A stretch of 64,000 bases of DNA from positions 62,001 through 126,000 of the forward strand of contig NZ_JAUOPH010000005.1 of the NCBI RefSeq assembly GCF_030546935.1, given 5' to 3'. The DNA comes from Marinobacter sp. 2_MG-2023 (GTDB lineage: Bacteria; Pseudomonadota; Gammaproteobacteria; Pseudomonadales; Oleiphilaceae). A model generated the notes under the pieces. The model was not told the DNA's origin, did not search any database, and worked only from the letters and a program-made list of their open reading frames with translations. Below, piece after piece: positions 54,373 to 63,720 of this stretch. Each line of letters starts with the position of its first letter. The stretch's first letter is position 1. The position numbers and the translations under genes were made by a program.

Positions 54373-55662
54373 CTATCCGTCTGCAAAGGCGAGATCACGC
54401 AGGAACAGAGCGATGTCCGGAAATGCAATGATCAGTCCAGCCGCTGTGATCAGCATGAAAATAAACGGAGGTGTACCCCGAATAACTTCCAGATACGGCC
54501 GCTTGAAAATCGCAATGGCTGTGAAAATATCGCAACCAAATGGCGGCGTGGCTGAGCCGATTGCGACTTGCAAGGTGATGAGTACACCAACAAGTACCGG
54601 ATCCAGGCCTGTGGCCTGAATGGCGGGAGCAAAGATAGGCGTCAGTACCAGAATGACAACAATGGGGTCGACAAACATACAGGCAATGAAGAACGAGACA
54701 CAGATGGCGATAAGCACGCCTACCGGCCCGGCCTCGTTGACGCCAACGGATTCCAGAATTGCCTGAGGGATCTGGGCGAATGAAATAATCCAGGAGAAGC
54801 CATTGCCCACGGCTACCAGAATAAAGACAACGGCTGTGATCAAACCAGTGGACTTGGCAATTTTGTAGACTTCACCAAGCTTCAAAGAGCGGAAGATAAC
54901 GAATTCGAGCAGGAACGCATAGAGTACGCAGACCGCTGCCGCCTCTGTCGGGCTAAAAATGCCGCCGTAGATACCGCCAACAATAATGACCGGGAAGAAC
55001 AGTGGCCAGAGGGCATCACGCACGGACACAGCGCGCTGGCTCCAGGTGGCCTTGGGTTCTGTTGGAACCTTGTTTTTGTATGCGTAAAACAGGCAATAGA
55101 GCGAGAACATGAAGAGGATCAGGATACCCGGGCCCACACCCGCGATGAACAGCTCGGCAATGGAGGTCTGAGAGATAACCCCGTAGATAATCATGCCGAT
55201 GCTGGGGGGGATCAGGAAGGCAATGTCACTGGCGTTGATAATCAAGGCCAGAGTAAACGAGTCGGAATAACCCGCCTTGAGCATTTTGGGGCGCAGGGGA
55301 GAGCCCACAGCAACAACCGTAGCCTGGGTCGAGCCGGAAACGGCACCAAATAGCGTACAGGATGTAGCAGTACTGATTGCCAGCCCGCCTTTAATATGGC
55401 CAATAAAGGCCATGACCATGTTGATAAGCCGGTCTGCTGACTGGCCACGGGTCATGATGTCGGCGGCAAGAATGAACATGGGTACTGCAATCAGAGACGC
55501 GGGCCTTATGCCCCCCATCATTTGCTGAATGAACGTGCCCATCTGGCCGAAGCCGTCGAACATCATTACAAAACCAACGACGGCGGCGGTCGTCAGTGGA
55601 ATCATCATCGGGAAGCCGAGGAGCAGCAGCCCGATCATGATGATCATTAGAATTGTCGCCAT
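54373..55662 (-). CDS. teaC: ectoine TRAP transporter large membrane subunit
   Basis: 429 residues, about twelve membrane helices, DctM/TeaC family: FPMMIPLTTAAVVGFVMMFDG, SLIAVPMFILAADIMTRGQSADRLI, PLRPKMLKAGYSDSFTLALI and FFIACMFVDPIVVILVLTPI are the usual DctM blocks. It carries the Na+-driven transport path. The 39-base gap to teaB and 31-base gap to teaD put it in the same operon. Assignment to ectoine comes from TeaA and TeaD, not from this subunit. Confidence 0.9.
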   Translation of the reverse strand: MATILMIIMIGLLLLGFPMMIPLTTAAVVGFVMMFDGFGQMGTFIQQMMGGIRPASLIAVPMFILAADIMTRGQSADRLINMVMAFIGHIKGGLAISTATSCTLFGAVSGSTQATVVAVGSPLRPKMLKAGYSDSFTLALIINASDIAFLIPPSIGMIIYGVISQTSIAELFIAGVGPGILILFMFSLYCLFYAYKNKVPTEPKATWSQRAVSVRDALWPLFFPVIIVGGIYGGIFSPTEAAAVCVLYAFLLEFVIFRSLKLGEVYKIAKSTGLITAVVFILVAVGNGFSWIISFAQIPQAILESVGVNEAGPVGVLIAICVSFFIACMFVDPIVVILVLTPIFAPAIQATGLDPVLVGVLITLQVAIGSATPPFGCDIFTAIAIFKRPYLEVIRGTPPFIFMLITAAGLIIAFPDIALFLRDLAFADG

Positions 55663-55701
55663 AGGTGTGCCCTTTGTTATCGAGTCCGGTGCGAAACCGG
55701 A

Positions 55702-56295
55702 TCAGACTTCCGATTCTGTGTCAGCGTAACCGTCAATCACACCGGTGGAGAGGTAGACATCCTCACTGGTGAAGTTCTTGATGGCGGTGAGGAAATACTG
55801 GATACCGGTCACCGCGAAGCCAACGGGTGCCCATATGTAGATCCACCAGATTTCAAAACCCAATGCCGGCAAAATGCGGCCACGGCTATAGAGAGTTTCG
55901 ATGTATCCGTACGAGTGGTAGCAAAGGAAGAACATCACCACGGATGTGAACAGGGCGATGAATATCATCAATGCTTTCCGGCCTTTGGTCGGGAGGGCAT
56001 CATAAACGGCGGACATCCGGATATGGCGCCCGTAGCGTGCTGCATAACCGATGCCGGCAAAGGTCACCAGAATGATGAGGATGCGGTTGATTTCGCCGGA
56101 AAAGAACAGACCTTCTCCAAATACAAACCGGGCAATAACATTTACGCAGGTGTTGATGGCCATAAGGATCACGCCTGCTGCCAGTATGACGGCCTCAGTA
56201 TTGGCGATCCATGTGTCTATGGTTCCCAAAAATCCGGGCAGTCCGGACTCAAAAGGGCCGGTATCGTCTTCTATCTCCGGGGGGTTCTCGGACAT
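55702..56295 (-). CDS. teaB: ectoine TRAP transporter small membrane subunit
   Basis: 197 residues with four membrane helices, DctQ family: NVIARFVFGEGLFFSGEINRILIILVTFAGIGYAARYGRHIRMS includes the conserved charged loop between TM2 and TM3. The N- and C-terminal ends are cytoplasmic and acidic. It starts 118 bases after teaA across a strong stem-loop (56371-56400), and teaC follows 39 bases later. Confidence 0.9.
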   Translation of the reverse strand: MSENPPEIEDDTGPFESGLPGFLGTIDTWIANTEAVILAAGVILMAINTCVNVIARFVFGEGLFFSGEINRILIILVTFAGIGYAARYGRHIRMSAVYDALPTKGRKALMIFIALFTSVVMFFLCYHSYGYIETLYSRGRILPALGFEIWWIYIWAPVGFAVTGIQYFLTAIKNFTSEDVYLSTGVIDGYADTESEV

Positions 56296-56360
56296 GGGGT
56301 CTGCTCCAGATCATGTCGCTCCCAGCCGGTCATTGGCTTTTGGCGGGGCGTGGTTAGTTC

Positions 56361-56400
56361 AATAAAACAAATGTCCGCCGGCGTGGGTGCCGGCGGACAT
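56361..56400 (-). terminator. stem-loop between teaA and teaB (terminator/attenuator)
   Basis: ATGTCCGCCGGC and GCCGGCGGACAT form a perfect 12-base stem with a 6-base loop (56371-56400). On the minus strand it is followed by TTGTTTTATT. It lies 13 bases after the teaA stop, where a partial terminator would make more binding protein than membrane subunits. Confidence 0.75.
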
Positions 56401-56413
56401 GAACGACTCAGGA

Positions 56414-57442
56414 TTAGTCGTTCTGTACTGCTTCCAGATCTTTCTTGAACTGGTTCAGAAGATCTTCACCGCCCTGACCAGCCATTTCAATGAACTTCTG
56501 CTCAACCTGCGGAGCTCGTTCCTTGAAGGCTGCGATCTGCTCGTCGTTCAAACGCGTGACGGTAACCTTGTCGCTGGCTTCCTGGATTTTCGCCAGAGCT
56601 TCATCCGCCAGACCGTCGATGTGAACAATGATTTCCTCAAAGGCAAAGTCTGCTGCGTCCTGAATGAGTTTCTTGTCGTCATCGGACAGGCCGTCGTAGA
56701 AATTCTTGTTGGCCATTGCTGCGGTAGTAAACCAACCGTGGCTGGTGAAGACCAGGTTAGGAGACACTTCATACAGTCCACCAGACTCGATCCAGAAGAT
56801 CGGGTTTTCCTGGCCCTGAATCATGTTGGTCTGCAGAGCACCGTAAACTTCACCCCAGGGCAGTGGCGTCGGAGTTGCGCCAAAGGCCGAGTAGGTTTCT
56901 GACAGAAGCGGGTTGGTCATGACCCGGATCTTCTTGTTATTGAATTCCTCGGGCGTGGTAACAGGTTCATCCACCGTGACGACCATTTCGCCTTCCGGGT
57001 ACATCTGAAGCAGTTCCAGCCCTTTTTCGGCATAGAGCTTCGGGAAGTCCTTGTTGATCGCGTCACTTTGACGGAAGAACTCGATGACCGTGTTCATGTC
57101 GGTGGGCATCAGGTAAGGAATGAAGAAGATCTGTGCTTCGGGGATCAGGGAGCCGGTAAAGCCAGGCGACTGGTTTACAAAGTTCAGAATGCCAGCCTGG
57201 GTCTGCTCCATGATGTCATCGGACTCACCGAGTTCACCAAAACGATATACCTGCAGGGTGTGATCGGAATTGTCTTCGATGTATTCCTTGAATTTGTATG
57301 CGTATACATCCTGTACGTCGCCTTCATATTCTTCGTGTGCGTAACGCCAATTGGCCGCATTCACGGAGTTTGCTGCGGTCATTGCCGCGAATGCGAACGC
57401 TGAAAGTCCGGCCAGTTTCTTGAATTTACTCATGCTGCTCAT
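56414..57442 (-). CDS. teaA: ectoine TRAP transporter substrate-binding protein
   Basis: Periplasmic protein expected to bind ectoine/hydroxyectoine, the osmolytes scavenged by halotolerant bacteria. 342 residues from ATG 57442 (GGAG eight bases upstream), signal peptide to about 30 (NSVNAA). Residues after it (NWRYAHEEYEGDVQDV, DNSDHT, QVYRFGELGESDDIMEQTQ, IFFIPYLMPTDM, TSHGWFTTA) are nearly the same as Halomonas elongata TeaA, including the Glu of AHEEYEG that contacts ectoine in that protein. A sigma-54-like element and a palindrome lie upstream. Confidence 0.9.
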   Translation of the reverse strand: MSSMSKFKKLAGLSAFAFAAMTAANSVNAANWRYAHEEYEGDVQDVYAYKFKEYIEDNSDHTLQVYRFGELGESDDIMEQTQAGILNFVNQSPGFTGSLIPEAQIFFIPYLMPTDMNTVIEFFRQSDAINKDFPKLYAEKGLELLQMYPEGEMVVTVDEPVTTPEEFNNKKIRVMTNPLLSETYSAFGATPTPLPWGEVYGALQTNMIQGQENPIFWIESGGLYEVSPNLVFTSHGWFTTAAMANKNFYDGLSDDDKKLIQDAADFAFEEIIVHIDGLADEALAKIQEASDKVTVTRLNDEQIAAFKERAPQVEQKFIEMAGQGGEDLLNQFKKDLEAVQND

Positions 57443-57501
57443 CGGGTTTTCTCCGTTCGTTTTTTTACAGTTATCTATTGTTACATTATTAAAGACTGGC
57501 A

Positions 57502-57531
57502 AAAGTCGGCGACTTTCGCAAGAAATTGGCC
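57502..57531 (-). promoter_or_regulatory. sigma-54-like element and palindrome upstream of teaA
   Basis: On the minus strand GGCCAATTTCTTGC (57518-57531) has GG and GC separated by ten bases, the sigma-54 core spacing, with the TTGC half intact. Immediately downstream is AAAGTCGGCGACTTT, a perfect 7-1-7 palindrome (57502-57516). The implied transcription start would be about 60 bases before the teaA ATG. The -24 half is imperfect and no sigma-54 activator gene is here, so the call is tentative. Confidence 0.3.
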
Positions 57532-57539
57532 CTTTTGGA

Positions 57540-58091
57540 TTATTTTTGACGAGTTCCCGTTTGCGTCAAGCCTGCTCTGAATAGAAATTGCCGAAACTCT
57601 TCAACGACCCGGTCAAGGCTGTTCTCGAGCCGGTGGCCATCGGAAAGGAGCAAGATTGAAAGCGCCTGTTGCCGGGCGAGCTTGATAACAGGCATGACTG
57701 GCACTACGTCGTCATGCCATCCGTGAATGATTTGAGTATGCCTGGCTTGAATGCGTGGGCTGGATTGGGGGTAGTCGGGAAGCGCGAGCGCCGGCGCCAG
57801 CAGGAAGCACCCCAGAACCTGTGTCTGTTCGCTGGCCTGGGCACATACCCAGCCTCCCATGCTGGAGCCCGCCAGGATAGTGTTTTCCGGGGTGGCGCCG
57901 CTGTTGGCAATGGCCTCCTGCATTTGGGCAAGGCGAACGGCCGGGTCTTTGGTGCTGCGGTGGTCAATGGCATGCGCCTGAACGTTATCCAGGGTCTCCG
58001 CCAGGGTTTTCATTGCCTGGATTTTGGTGCCTCCAGGGCCGCTCTCAAGTCCGTGGGAGAGAAAAACGTGTTTGGTGGTTTGTCTGGTCAT
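57540..58091 (-). CDS. alpha/beta hydrolase (YqiA/RBBP9-like)
   Basis: 183 residues, cytoplasmic. VFLSHGLESGPGG opens the fold, GSSMGGW is the nucleophile elbow with the catalytic Ser, HGWHDDVVP carries the Asp and SDGHRL the His: a complete triad in a short, lid-less hydrolase. Small esterases of the YqiA type (acyl-CoA or short-ester hydrolysis) look the closest. It is divergent from nothing; the LLM oxidoreductase gene lies upstream on the same strand 96 bases away, and teaA follows 97 bases downstream. Confidence 0.85.
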   Translation of the reverse strand: MTRQTTKHVFLSHGLESGPGGTKIQAMKTLAETLDNVQAHAIDHRSTKDPAVRLAQMQEAIANSGATPENTILAGSSMGGWVCAQASEQTQVLGCFLLAPALALPDYPQSSPRIQARHTQIIHGWHDDVVPVMPVIKLARQQALSILLLSDGHRLENSLDRVVEEFRQFLFRAGLTQTGTRQK

Positions 58092-58187
58092 TGAGCAATC
58101 TTTCCAAAACGGGAGTGTCGTTCTGGTTTGATGGTGGGCAGCCGGTATCGTTTTGTCCAGTTCTGGTTTGAACTGCGGTGCTCTGAC

Positions 58188-59195
58188 CTAAGAGCGGGTT
58201 TCCTTGAGTATATCCAGTGCATGACGACGTTTTTCCGGGTCATGAATATCCACTGTGAACATAAGCTCGTCCACCGTAACACTGGCCAGTAACTCATTGA
58301 TCTGGGTTCTGATCGTTTCGGAATCGCCGAGTAGTTGTAACGCGAGGAAGTCCTTCACTGCAGCTTGCTCACCGGCATTCCAGAGCCCGTCCATGGAGGC
58401 CACCGGTGCTTTCATCCAGAGCGGTTGCCCTCGGAACAATGCCAGTATGCGCTGGTAACTGGTAGTTGCCAGGTGCTTTGCCTCATCCATGGAATCTGCA
58501 GGCACAGCGGGAACTGCCAGGATGGCGTAAGGCTGCTTCAGTTGCTCTGAGGGCCGGAAGTTGTCCCGATAGACTTTCAGGGCCTCGCGATACAGGCGCG
58601 GAGCAAAGTGACCGGCAAAGGCGTAGGGTAACCCGCGCATGGCCGCGAGCTGGGCACTGTAGATGCTGGAGCCGAGGAGCCAGATGGGCACGTGGGTGCC
58701 GGCACCGGGAATGGCCTTTACCGCCTGTCCGGGCTGCAGAGGTCCGAGAAGGGCCTGAAGCTTTGCTACGTCTTCGGGGAACTGTTCAGCACCCAGGCCA
58801 TCCCGGCGCAGAGCTCGGGCCGTTATCGGGTCGGTGCCCGGCGCCCGGCCCAGGCCCAGGTCAATCCGGCCCGGGTAGAGGCTTTCCAGTGTGCCGAACT
58901 GCTCGGCGATAACCAAGGGCGGGTGGTTAGGCAGCATCACGCCCCCGGAGCCAACCCGGATGTATCGGGTTTTACCGGCTATGTGACCGATCAGTACCGA
59001 CGTGGCAGAGCTACTGATGCCTTCCATATTATGGTGCTCTGCCAGCCAGAAACGCTTGAAGCCGAGATGTTCAGCATGTTGGGCATAGGCCACGCTATTT
59101 GCCAGCGTCGCCCCCACGGAATCACCTTCGCGAACCGATGCGAGTTCCAGCAGTGAGTAGGGAGGAAAGTTGCTCATGGGGCTCCGGGTATTCAT
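58188..59195 (-). CDS. LLM class flavin-dependent oxidoreductase (luciferase-like, YhbW type)
   Basis: 335 residues from ATG 59195, which overlaps the nitroreductase stop (ATGA); ATG 59177 is a second possible start with a close [66 protein letters not shown] is the bacterial-luciferase-like signature of FMN-dependent monooxygenases in the MsnO8/YhbW group. Natural substrate not known. Co-transcribed with the nitroreductase. Confidence 0.9.
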   Translation of the reverse strand: MNTRSPMSNFPPYSLLELASVREGDSVGATLANSVAYAQHAEHLGFKRFWLAEHHNMEGISSSATSVLIGHIAGKTRYIRVGSGGVMLPNHPPLVIAEQFGTLESLYPGRIDLGLGRAPGTDPITARALRRDGLGAEQFPEDVAKLQALLGPLQPGQAVKAIPGAGTHVPIWLLGSSIYSAQLAAMRGLPYAFAGHFAPRLYREALKVYRDNFRPSEQLKQPYAILAVPAVPADSMDEAKHLATTSYQRILALFRGQPLWMKAPVASMDGLWNAGEQAAVKDFLALQLLGDSETIRTQINELLASVTVDELMFTVDIHDPEKRRHALDILKETRS

Positions 59196-59929
59196 TGCAT
59201 TTTAAAGCCTTTTCCCTGCAGGAAGTCTTTCATGTGCGGCCGAAGTTTGGTGGTGAACAGGGGCTTGAGTTGCTCTGACCAGTTCGTCTCCTTGTTGCCG
59301 CCGGTGCGCTCCAGGTAATACTTCCTCATGGTCTCGTCGAAGTGCGCAACCTGTCCCTCATCCTTTTCGTCCTGATAATAATCTTCCTTGAGGATGGTCT
59401 CTACCGGCAACCGGGGTTTCACCTCCGGGTTCTGGTCAGGATATCCGAGGCACATCCCGAACACCGGGTACACATGCTCAGGCAGGCGGAGAATGTCACT
59501 GATTTCGGCAGGGTTGTTCCTTATCCCGCCTATGTAGCAAATTCCCAGTCCTTCAGACTCTGCAGCAATGGCAACGTTCTGAGCCATCAGTGCTGTGTCG
59601 ACACTGGCAATCAGTAATTGCTCTGTCATACCGCGGACCACTTCGGCCCCCGCCCTTTCAGCCGCTTCTGTGGATCGCTTCATGTCGGCACAGAACACCA
59701 GGAAATCCGAGCTCTCGGCAACGTAGGTCTGGCCACCCGCCAGGGCTGCGATCTTCTGCCTGTTATCCGGGTTTACCACGTGAATCACGGAGTAAGCCTG
59801 GACGTGGCTGGAGGTAGCGGCACTCTGGCCGGCACGAATAAGCTCTGCGAACAGCTCGCGGGGGATCTTCCGCTCTGTGAATTTGCGAATTGAGCGGTGG
59901 GATTGCAGTAGTTCGATGACCGGATTCAT
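59192..59929 (-). CDS. oxygen-insensitive NADPH nitroreductase (NfsA family)
   Basis: FMN flavoprotein reducing nitroaromatics, quinones or chromate with NADPH. 245 residues from ATG 59929 (GAGG upstream), close to the 240 of Nfs[21 protein letters not shown] gives the FMN phosphate-binding Arg/Ser, [13 protein letters not shown] the next FMN contact, and CYIGGIRNN and [19 protein letters not shown] the family's C-terminal blocks. The longer ORF start at 59980 has no Shine-Dalgarno. The stop overlaps the LLM oxidoreductase start. Confidence 0.9.
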   Translation of the reverse strand: MNPVIELLQSHRSIRKFTERKIPRELFAELIRAGQSAATSSHVQAYSVIHVVNPDNRQKIAALAGGQTYVAESSDFLVFCADMKRSTEAAERAGAEVVRGMTEQLLIASVDTALMAQNVAIAAESEGLGICYIGGIRNNPAEISDILRLPEHVYPVFGMCLGYPDQNPEVKPRLPVETILKEDYYQDEKDEGQVAHFDETMRKYYLERTGGNKETNWSEQLKPLFTTKLRPHMKDFLQGKGFKMQ

Positions 59930-59995
59930 GATGCCTCGCATTGAGTGGAATGGTGTTGTGTGCAACCGCTTTGCTAACACCCCGGGAAAGTGATT

Positions 59996-60790
59996 CTACT
60001 CGCCGGAAAAAGCGGCGGGTCGCTTGGCGAGAAACGCCGATACACCTTCGTCGAAATCGCCTGTGTGCGCAATCTTGAGAAAGGCTTGCCTCTCAGCCTC
60101 AAGTTGTTCGGCCAGGGATCGACCACCGGCCTGATCAACGAGTTGGCGAAAGGCACCAAAAGCTTTGGTCGGGCCGCTGGCAACCTGCTTGATTGTGCCT
60201 GCCAGGGCTTCTTCATAGGAATCTGAGGGCGCGACATGGGTTATCAAGCCCCAGCTTTGCGCCTCTTCAGCGGTGAGTTGTCGGCCAAGCATCATCATTT
60301 CAGCGGCCCGGGTAGCGCCTGCCTTGTGCGGCAGGAACCAGGTGCAGCCGCAGTCGGGCACGGCGCCTATTCCATTGTAGGCGATAAGAAATTTTGCCCG
60401 CTCATCCGCCACAATGATGTCTGCCATCAGCGCCAGGCTCAGCCCGGCGCCGGCTGCCGGGCCCCGTACTGCGGCAACCATCGGAGCATCGATGCTCCGC
60501 AACAGAAGAATCGCTTCGTTGAGGGGCACCAGCAACCCGTTGATAAAGTCTCTGATCTGTTCCGGTGTGCCCGCCATGCTGGCAACGTCGCCACCGGCCA
60601 TAAATGCTCTTCCGGACCCTGTCAGCACAACGCAGCGTAACCCCGGCTGTCTACTCAGTGTCTGTGCAGCGGCCAAGAACGCTTCCGCCATGGGTATGCT
60701 GATCGCATTGAGTACCTCGGGGCGGTTAAACGTAAGGGTTGCCACACCGGTTTGGGCATCAAACGCAGAGATTAGCGGGCTGACTGTCAT
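59996..60790 (-). CDS. enoyl-CoA hydratase/isomerase (PaaG-like)
   Basis: Crotonase-fold enzyme, 264 residues from ATG 60790; the in-frame ATG 60829 is less well placed. TFNRPEVLNAISIPMAEAF, GRAFMAGGDVASM and VAAVRGPAAGAGLSLALMAD form the CoA site and oxyanion hole. GIGAVPDCGCTWFLPHKAGATRA has Asp in the catalytic loop, as in PaaG (1,2-epoxyphenylacetyl-CoA / delta-enoyl-CoA isomerase), rather than the two Glu of classic hydratases. It is divergent from the liv-type ABC genes, which suggests a shared catabolic role such as aromatic or branched acid breakdown. Confidence 0.85.
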   Translation of the reverse strand: MTVSPLISAFDAQTGVATLTFNRPEVLNAISIPMAEAFLAAAQTLSRQPGLRCVVLTGSGRAFMAGGDVASMAGTPEQIRDFINGLLVPLNEAILLLRSIDAPMVAAVRGPAAGAGLSLALMADIIVADERAKFLIAYNGIGAVPDCGCTWFLPHKAGATRAAEMMMLGRQLTAEEAQSWGLITHVAPSDSYEEALAGTIKQVASGPTKAFGAFRQLVDQAGGRSLAEQLEAERQAFLKIAHTGDFDEGVSAFLAKRPAAFSGE

Positions 60791-60944
60791 GGTCGTGGAT
60801 TCCTTCGTGCAGCCTGTTTGAATATTCATAGCGCAGACTGTCTTGGTTTTTATGATGAAAGTAGGCTACTTTATTCTTGCTCAGGAAGATAACCTGACGT
60901 TGACGTAAACAACAATAAACATAATCGCTCATGTGCGGGGAATA

Positions 60945-61760
60945 ATGTCCAGTATCCTCGAAATTAATAATCTCTCGCTTTCGTTCGGTGGTGTTAAAGC
61001 CCTGCAGGATGTGAGTTTTCGCGTACCTGAAAATACGGTTACTACGGTGATCGGCCCGAATGGTGCGGGTAAAACGTCGCTGTTCAATTGTATTTCGGGG
61101 TTTTACAAGCCCCAGCAGGGCACCATCCGCTACCAGGGCGAGGTGCTTGCAGGGGTAAAACCACCCGTCCGCGCTGCCATGGGGCTCGCGCGCACCTTCC
61201 AGAATATTGCCCTGTTCCGGGGTATGACCGTGCTCGACAACATCAAGCTTGGTGCGCACGTGCACATGAAAAGCGGTCTGCTGGGGTCGCTGGCGTATTT
61301 CGGTGCGGCTCGCCGTGAGGAAATGGCAGTGCGCAGCCATGTGGAACAGCACATTATTGATTTTCTTGAGATTGACCATATCCGCCGCCAACCGGTAGCC
61401 AGCTTGTCCTACGGGCTACAGAAACGTGTGGAGTTGGCTCGTGCGCTGGCCATGCGGCCCAAAGTGCTCATGCTGGATGAGCCTGTTGCCGGAATGAACC
61501 GGGAAGAAAAGGAGGATATGGCGAGGTTTATTCTCGACATTCGCGAAGAATGGGGCGTGACCGTGCTAATGGTTGAGCACGATATGGGCATGGTCATGGA
61601 TATTTCCGATCATATTGCAGTACTCAACTTTGGCCAGGTTATAACGGAAGGTCTCCCAGAGGAGGTACAGAAAAATCCGCAGGTCATCGAAGCGTATCTG
61701 GGGACCAGTGATATGGACAGTCTGCGCAAGAAGCTGAATCCAGAACAGGAGGTGGCTTGA
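60945..61760 (+). CDS. livG: branched-chain amino-acid type ABC transporter ATPase (LivG)
   Basis: 271 residues from ATG 60945. Walker A GPNGAGKTSL, signature LSYGLQKRVELARAL (Tyr in place of Gly), Walker B LMLDEPVAGMN and switch His in VEHDMGMVMD. Signature and Walker B fit LivG-type ATPases. First gene of a run with livH, livM and a binding protein; the usual livF would lie beyond the window. The substrate may be branched-chain amino acids or aromatic/fatty acids, as these importers are often reassigned. Confidence 0.9.
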   Translation: MSSILEINNLSLSFGGVKALQDVSFRVPENTVTTVIGPNGAGKTSLFNCISGFYKPQQGTIRYQGEVLAGVKPPVRAAMGLARTFQNIALFRGMTVLDNIKLGAHVHMKSGLLGSLAYFGAARREEMAVRSHVEQHIIDFLEIDHIRRQPVASLSYGLQKRVELARALAMRPKVLMLDEPVAGMNREEKEDMARFILDIREEWGVTVLMVEHDMGMVMDISDHIAVLNFGQVITEGLPEEVQKNPQVIEAYLGTSDMDSLRKKLNPEQEVA

Positions 61761-62639
61761 ATGGACTGGTTATTTTTCGGGGAAATCAGTCTGGCAGGCC
61801 TGGCCATGGGCGGCCTCTATGCTCTGATCGGGTTGGGATTTGTGATCATCTACAAAGCCACCCGGGTTATTAACTTCGCCATCGGCGAAATCATGATGTT
61901 CGCGGCGTACCTGTTTCTTGCCTTTGCCGGCGGTATGGAAATGTCCCCCTGGGTAGCTCTGCCGCTGGCAGTGCTTGGCGGGAGCCTGCTGGGTGGTGTG
62001 ATTGAAAAGATAATGATTCGCCCGATGCTGGGAGAGTCATCCATCTCCGTGGTCATGGTGACTATCGGTATTGCCAGTATTCTGGTGGGGGTGGTGGAGA
62101 TGATCTGGGGTGCAGATCCGCAGCTTTTGCCAAGTTTTTTACCTCGAAAACCTGTGTTTATCGGGGAGATGTACCTGGCGCCCAAGATTGCTTACGGCTT
62201 CCTCATTGGCGCCGCTCTGCTCATTGTTTATCTGTTGTATTTCCGCTTTTCCCGCGGTGGCGTGGCGTTGCGGGCTACCGCCTCCGATCAGGCGGCCGCT
62301 TATTCCATGGGCATTAATGTACGCCGGGTGTTCAACCTGGCCTGGGTGTTTGGCTCGCTCGCGGCGTCGCTTGCGGGTGTCCTGGTGGCAGCAACCGGTG
62401 GCCTGAGCCCGCAGTTCGGCGCTATCGGCCTCAGTGTGCTGGTGGTGGTTATTGTCGGCGGGCTCGACAGTATTGTCGGTGCATTGATTGCCGGTGTCTT
62501 TATCGGCTGGCTGGAAACGGTGGCGGGCGCGTATCTGGGCGGAGAGTACCGAATGCCGGCTACATTCGCGGTATTGGCCGTCATTCTGGTTTTCCGCCCT
62601 TATGGCCTTTTTGGCACCCACGAAATAGAGCGAGTTTAA
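61761..62639 (+). CDS. livH: branched-chain amino-acid type ABC transporter permease LivH
   Basis: 292 residues, eight membrane helices. YALIGLGFVIIYKATRVINFAIGEIMM is the LivH start pattern, GVALRATASDQAAAYSMGINVRRVF is the ATPase-contact loop, and GGLDSIVGALIAGVFIGWLET ends the family block. The ATG follows the livG stop directly with AGGAGG nine bases upstream. Confidence 0.92.
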   Translation: MDWLFFGEISLAGLAMGGLYALIGLGFVIIYKATRVINFAIGEIMMFAAYLFLAFAGGMEMSPWVALPLAVLGGSLLGGVIEKIMIRPMLGESSISVVMVTIGIASILVGVVEMIWGADPQLLPSFLPRKPVFIGEMYLAPKIAYGFLIGAALLIVYLLYFRFSRGGVALRATASDQAAAYSMGINVRRVFNLAWVFGSLAASLAGVLVAATGGLSPQFGAIGLSVLVVVIVGGLDSIVGALIAGVFIGWLETVAGAYLGGEYRMPATFAVLAVILVFRPYGLFGTHEIERV

Positions 62640-62640
62640 G

Positions 62641-63684
62641 ATGCGCATCGGTGACGCCAAACAAAGCTATGAGGCCGACGAGGCCATCCTGACCAGTAGC
62701 ACACAGAAAATCTGGTTTGCACTTTTCCTCTTTGCTCTGCTGTTGTTCCCGTTTGTGGCCGACGCTTACCTGCTGTATCTGGGGTGCCTGGTTGGCATTG
62801 CGGTTATCAGCACCACGGGGCTGAATATTCTCACCGGTTTTACCGGGCTGATCTCTCTCGGGCAGGCCGGATTCATGGGGGTGGGTGGTTACACAGTGGC
62901 CTGGTTATCCGCGAACACGGGGTTACCCTTTCCGGTCACGCTGTTATTAGCCGGGCTGCTTGCGGCGGCGGTCGGTATTCTTGTCGGGCTTCCATCCCTC
63001 AGGGTAAAAGGTCTGTATCTGGCGATTGCTACTTTGGCTGCCAGTGTATTCCTGCACTTTATTTTTGCCGAGTGGGAGTCTGTGACCGGGGGTATGGGAG
63101 GCTTGAGCCTTGAGCCAGCGCACCTGTTCGGACTGACGTTTCAGAGTGATTTCGGGATGTACTTCATCATTGTGCCACTGGCCGTACTGATGGTGCTTGC
63201 CGCCAAAAATGTGTTCCGTACCCGTATCGGTCGGGCGTTTATCGCCATCCGGGACAGAGATATTTCGGCCGAAATTCTTGGCATTAATCTACTGCATTAC
63301 AAGCTCATGTCCTTTGCTCTCAGTTCGTTTTATGCGGGGGTTGCCGGTGGCCTGTTTGCTTATTTTTTCCGGGTTGTCACTCCCGAAAGCTTTCCGCTGT
63401 CCATGTCCATTTTCTATCTGGCCGCGGTTATTGTGGGCGGCATGGGCAACCTGCTGGGCGGCATCCTCGGAGCAGCGTTCATGACGCTGATTCCGGAGGC
63501 GCTAAAGCTCCTTACCGCAGCGCTGACTCCGTTTTATCCGAACGCTCCGATATTCATGTCGCCGATGCTTGAGATCATCTTCGGTGCCTTGATCGTCGGT
63601 TTCCTTATTTTTGAACCGCATGGGCTGGCGGAGATCTGGCACCGCATACGGCGCTTTTTCAGTTTATGGCCCTTCAAGAACTAG
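62641..63684 (+). CDS. livM: branched-chain amino-acid type ABC transporter permease LivM
   Basis: 347 residues, about ten membrane helices. ILTGFTGLISLGQAGFMGVGGY, GLPSLRVKGLYLAIATLA, RIGRAFIAIRDRDISAEILGI and GGMGNLLGGILGAAFM are LivM blocks. The ATG comes one base after the livH stop. Pairs with LivH as the channel; the binding-protein gene follows after 36 bases. Confidence 0.93.
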   Translation: MRIGDAKQSYEADEAILTSSTQKIWFALFLFALLLFPFVADAYLLYLGCLVGIAVISTTGLNILTGFTGLISLGQAGFMGVGGYTVAWLSANTGLPFPVTLLLAGLLAAAVGILVGLPSLRVKGLYLAIATLAASVFLHFIFAEWESVTGGMGGLSLEPAHLFGLTFQSDFGMYFIIVPLAVLMVLAAKNVFRTRIGRAFIAIRDRDISAEILGINLLHYKLMSFALSSFYAGVAGGLFAYFFRVVTPESFPLSMSIFYLAAVIVGGMGNLLGGILGAAFMTLIPEALKLLTAALTPFYPNAPIFMSPMLEIIFGALIVGFLIFEPHGLAEIWHRIRRFFSLWPFKN

Positions 63685-63720
63685 TGGATTTAACAACAAG
63701 AAGCCGCAAGGAGAATAAAC

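Noticed and set aside
60900..60928. Sigma-70 promoter of livG
   Set aside because: TTGACG is present, but no -10 hexamer lies at 16-18 bases; the best AT-rich match is at 14-15 bases.
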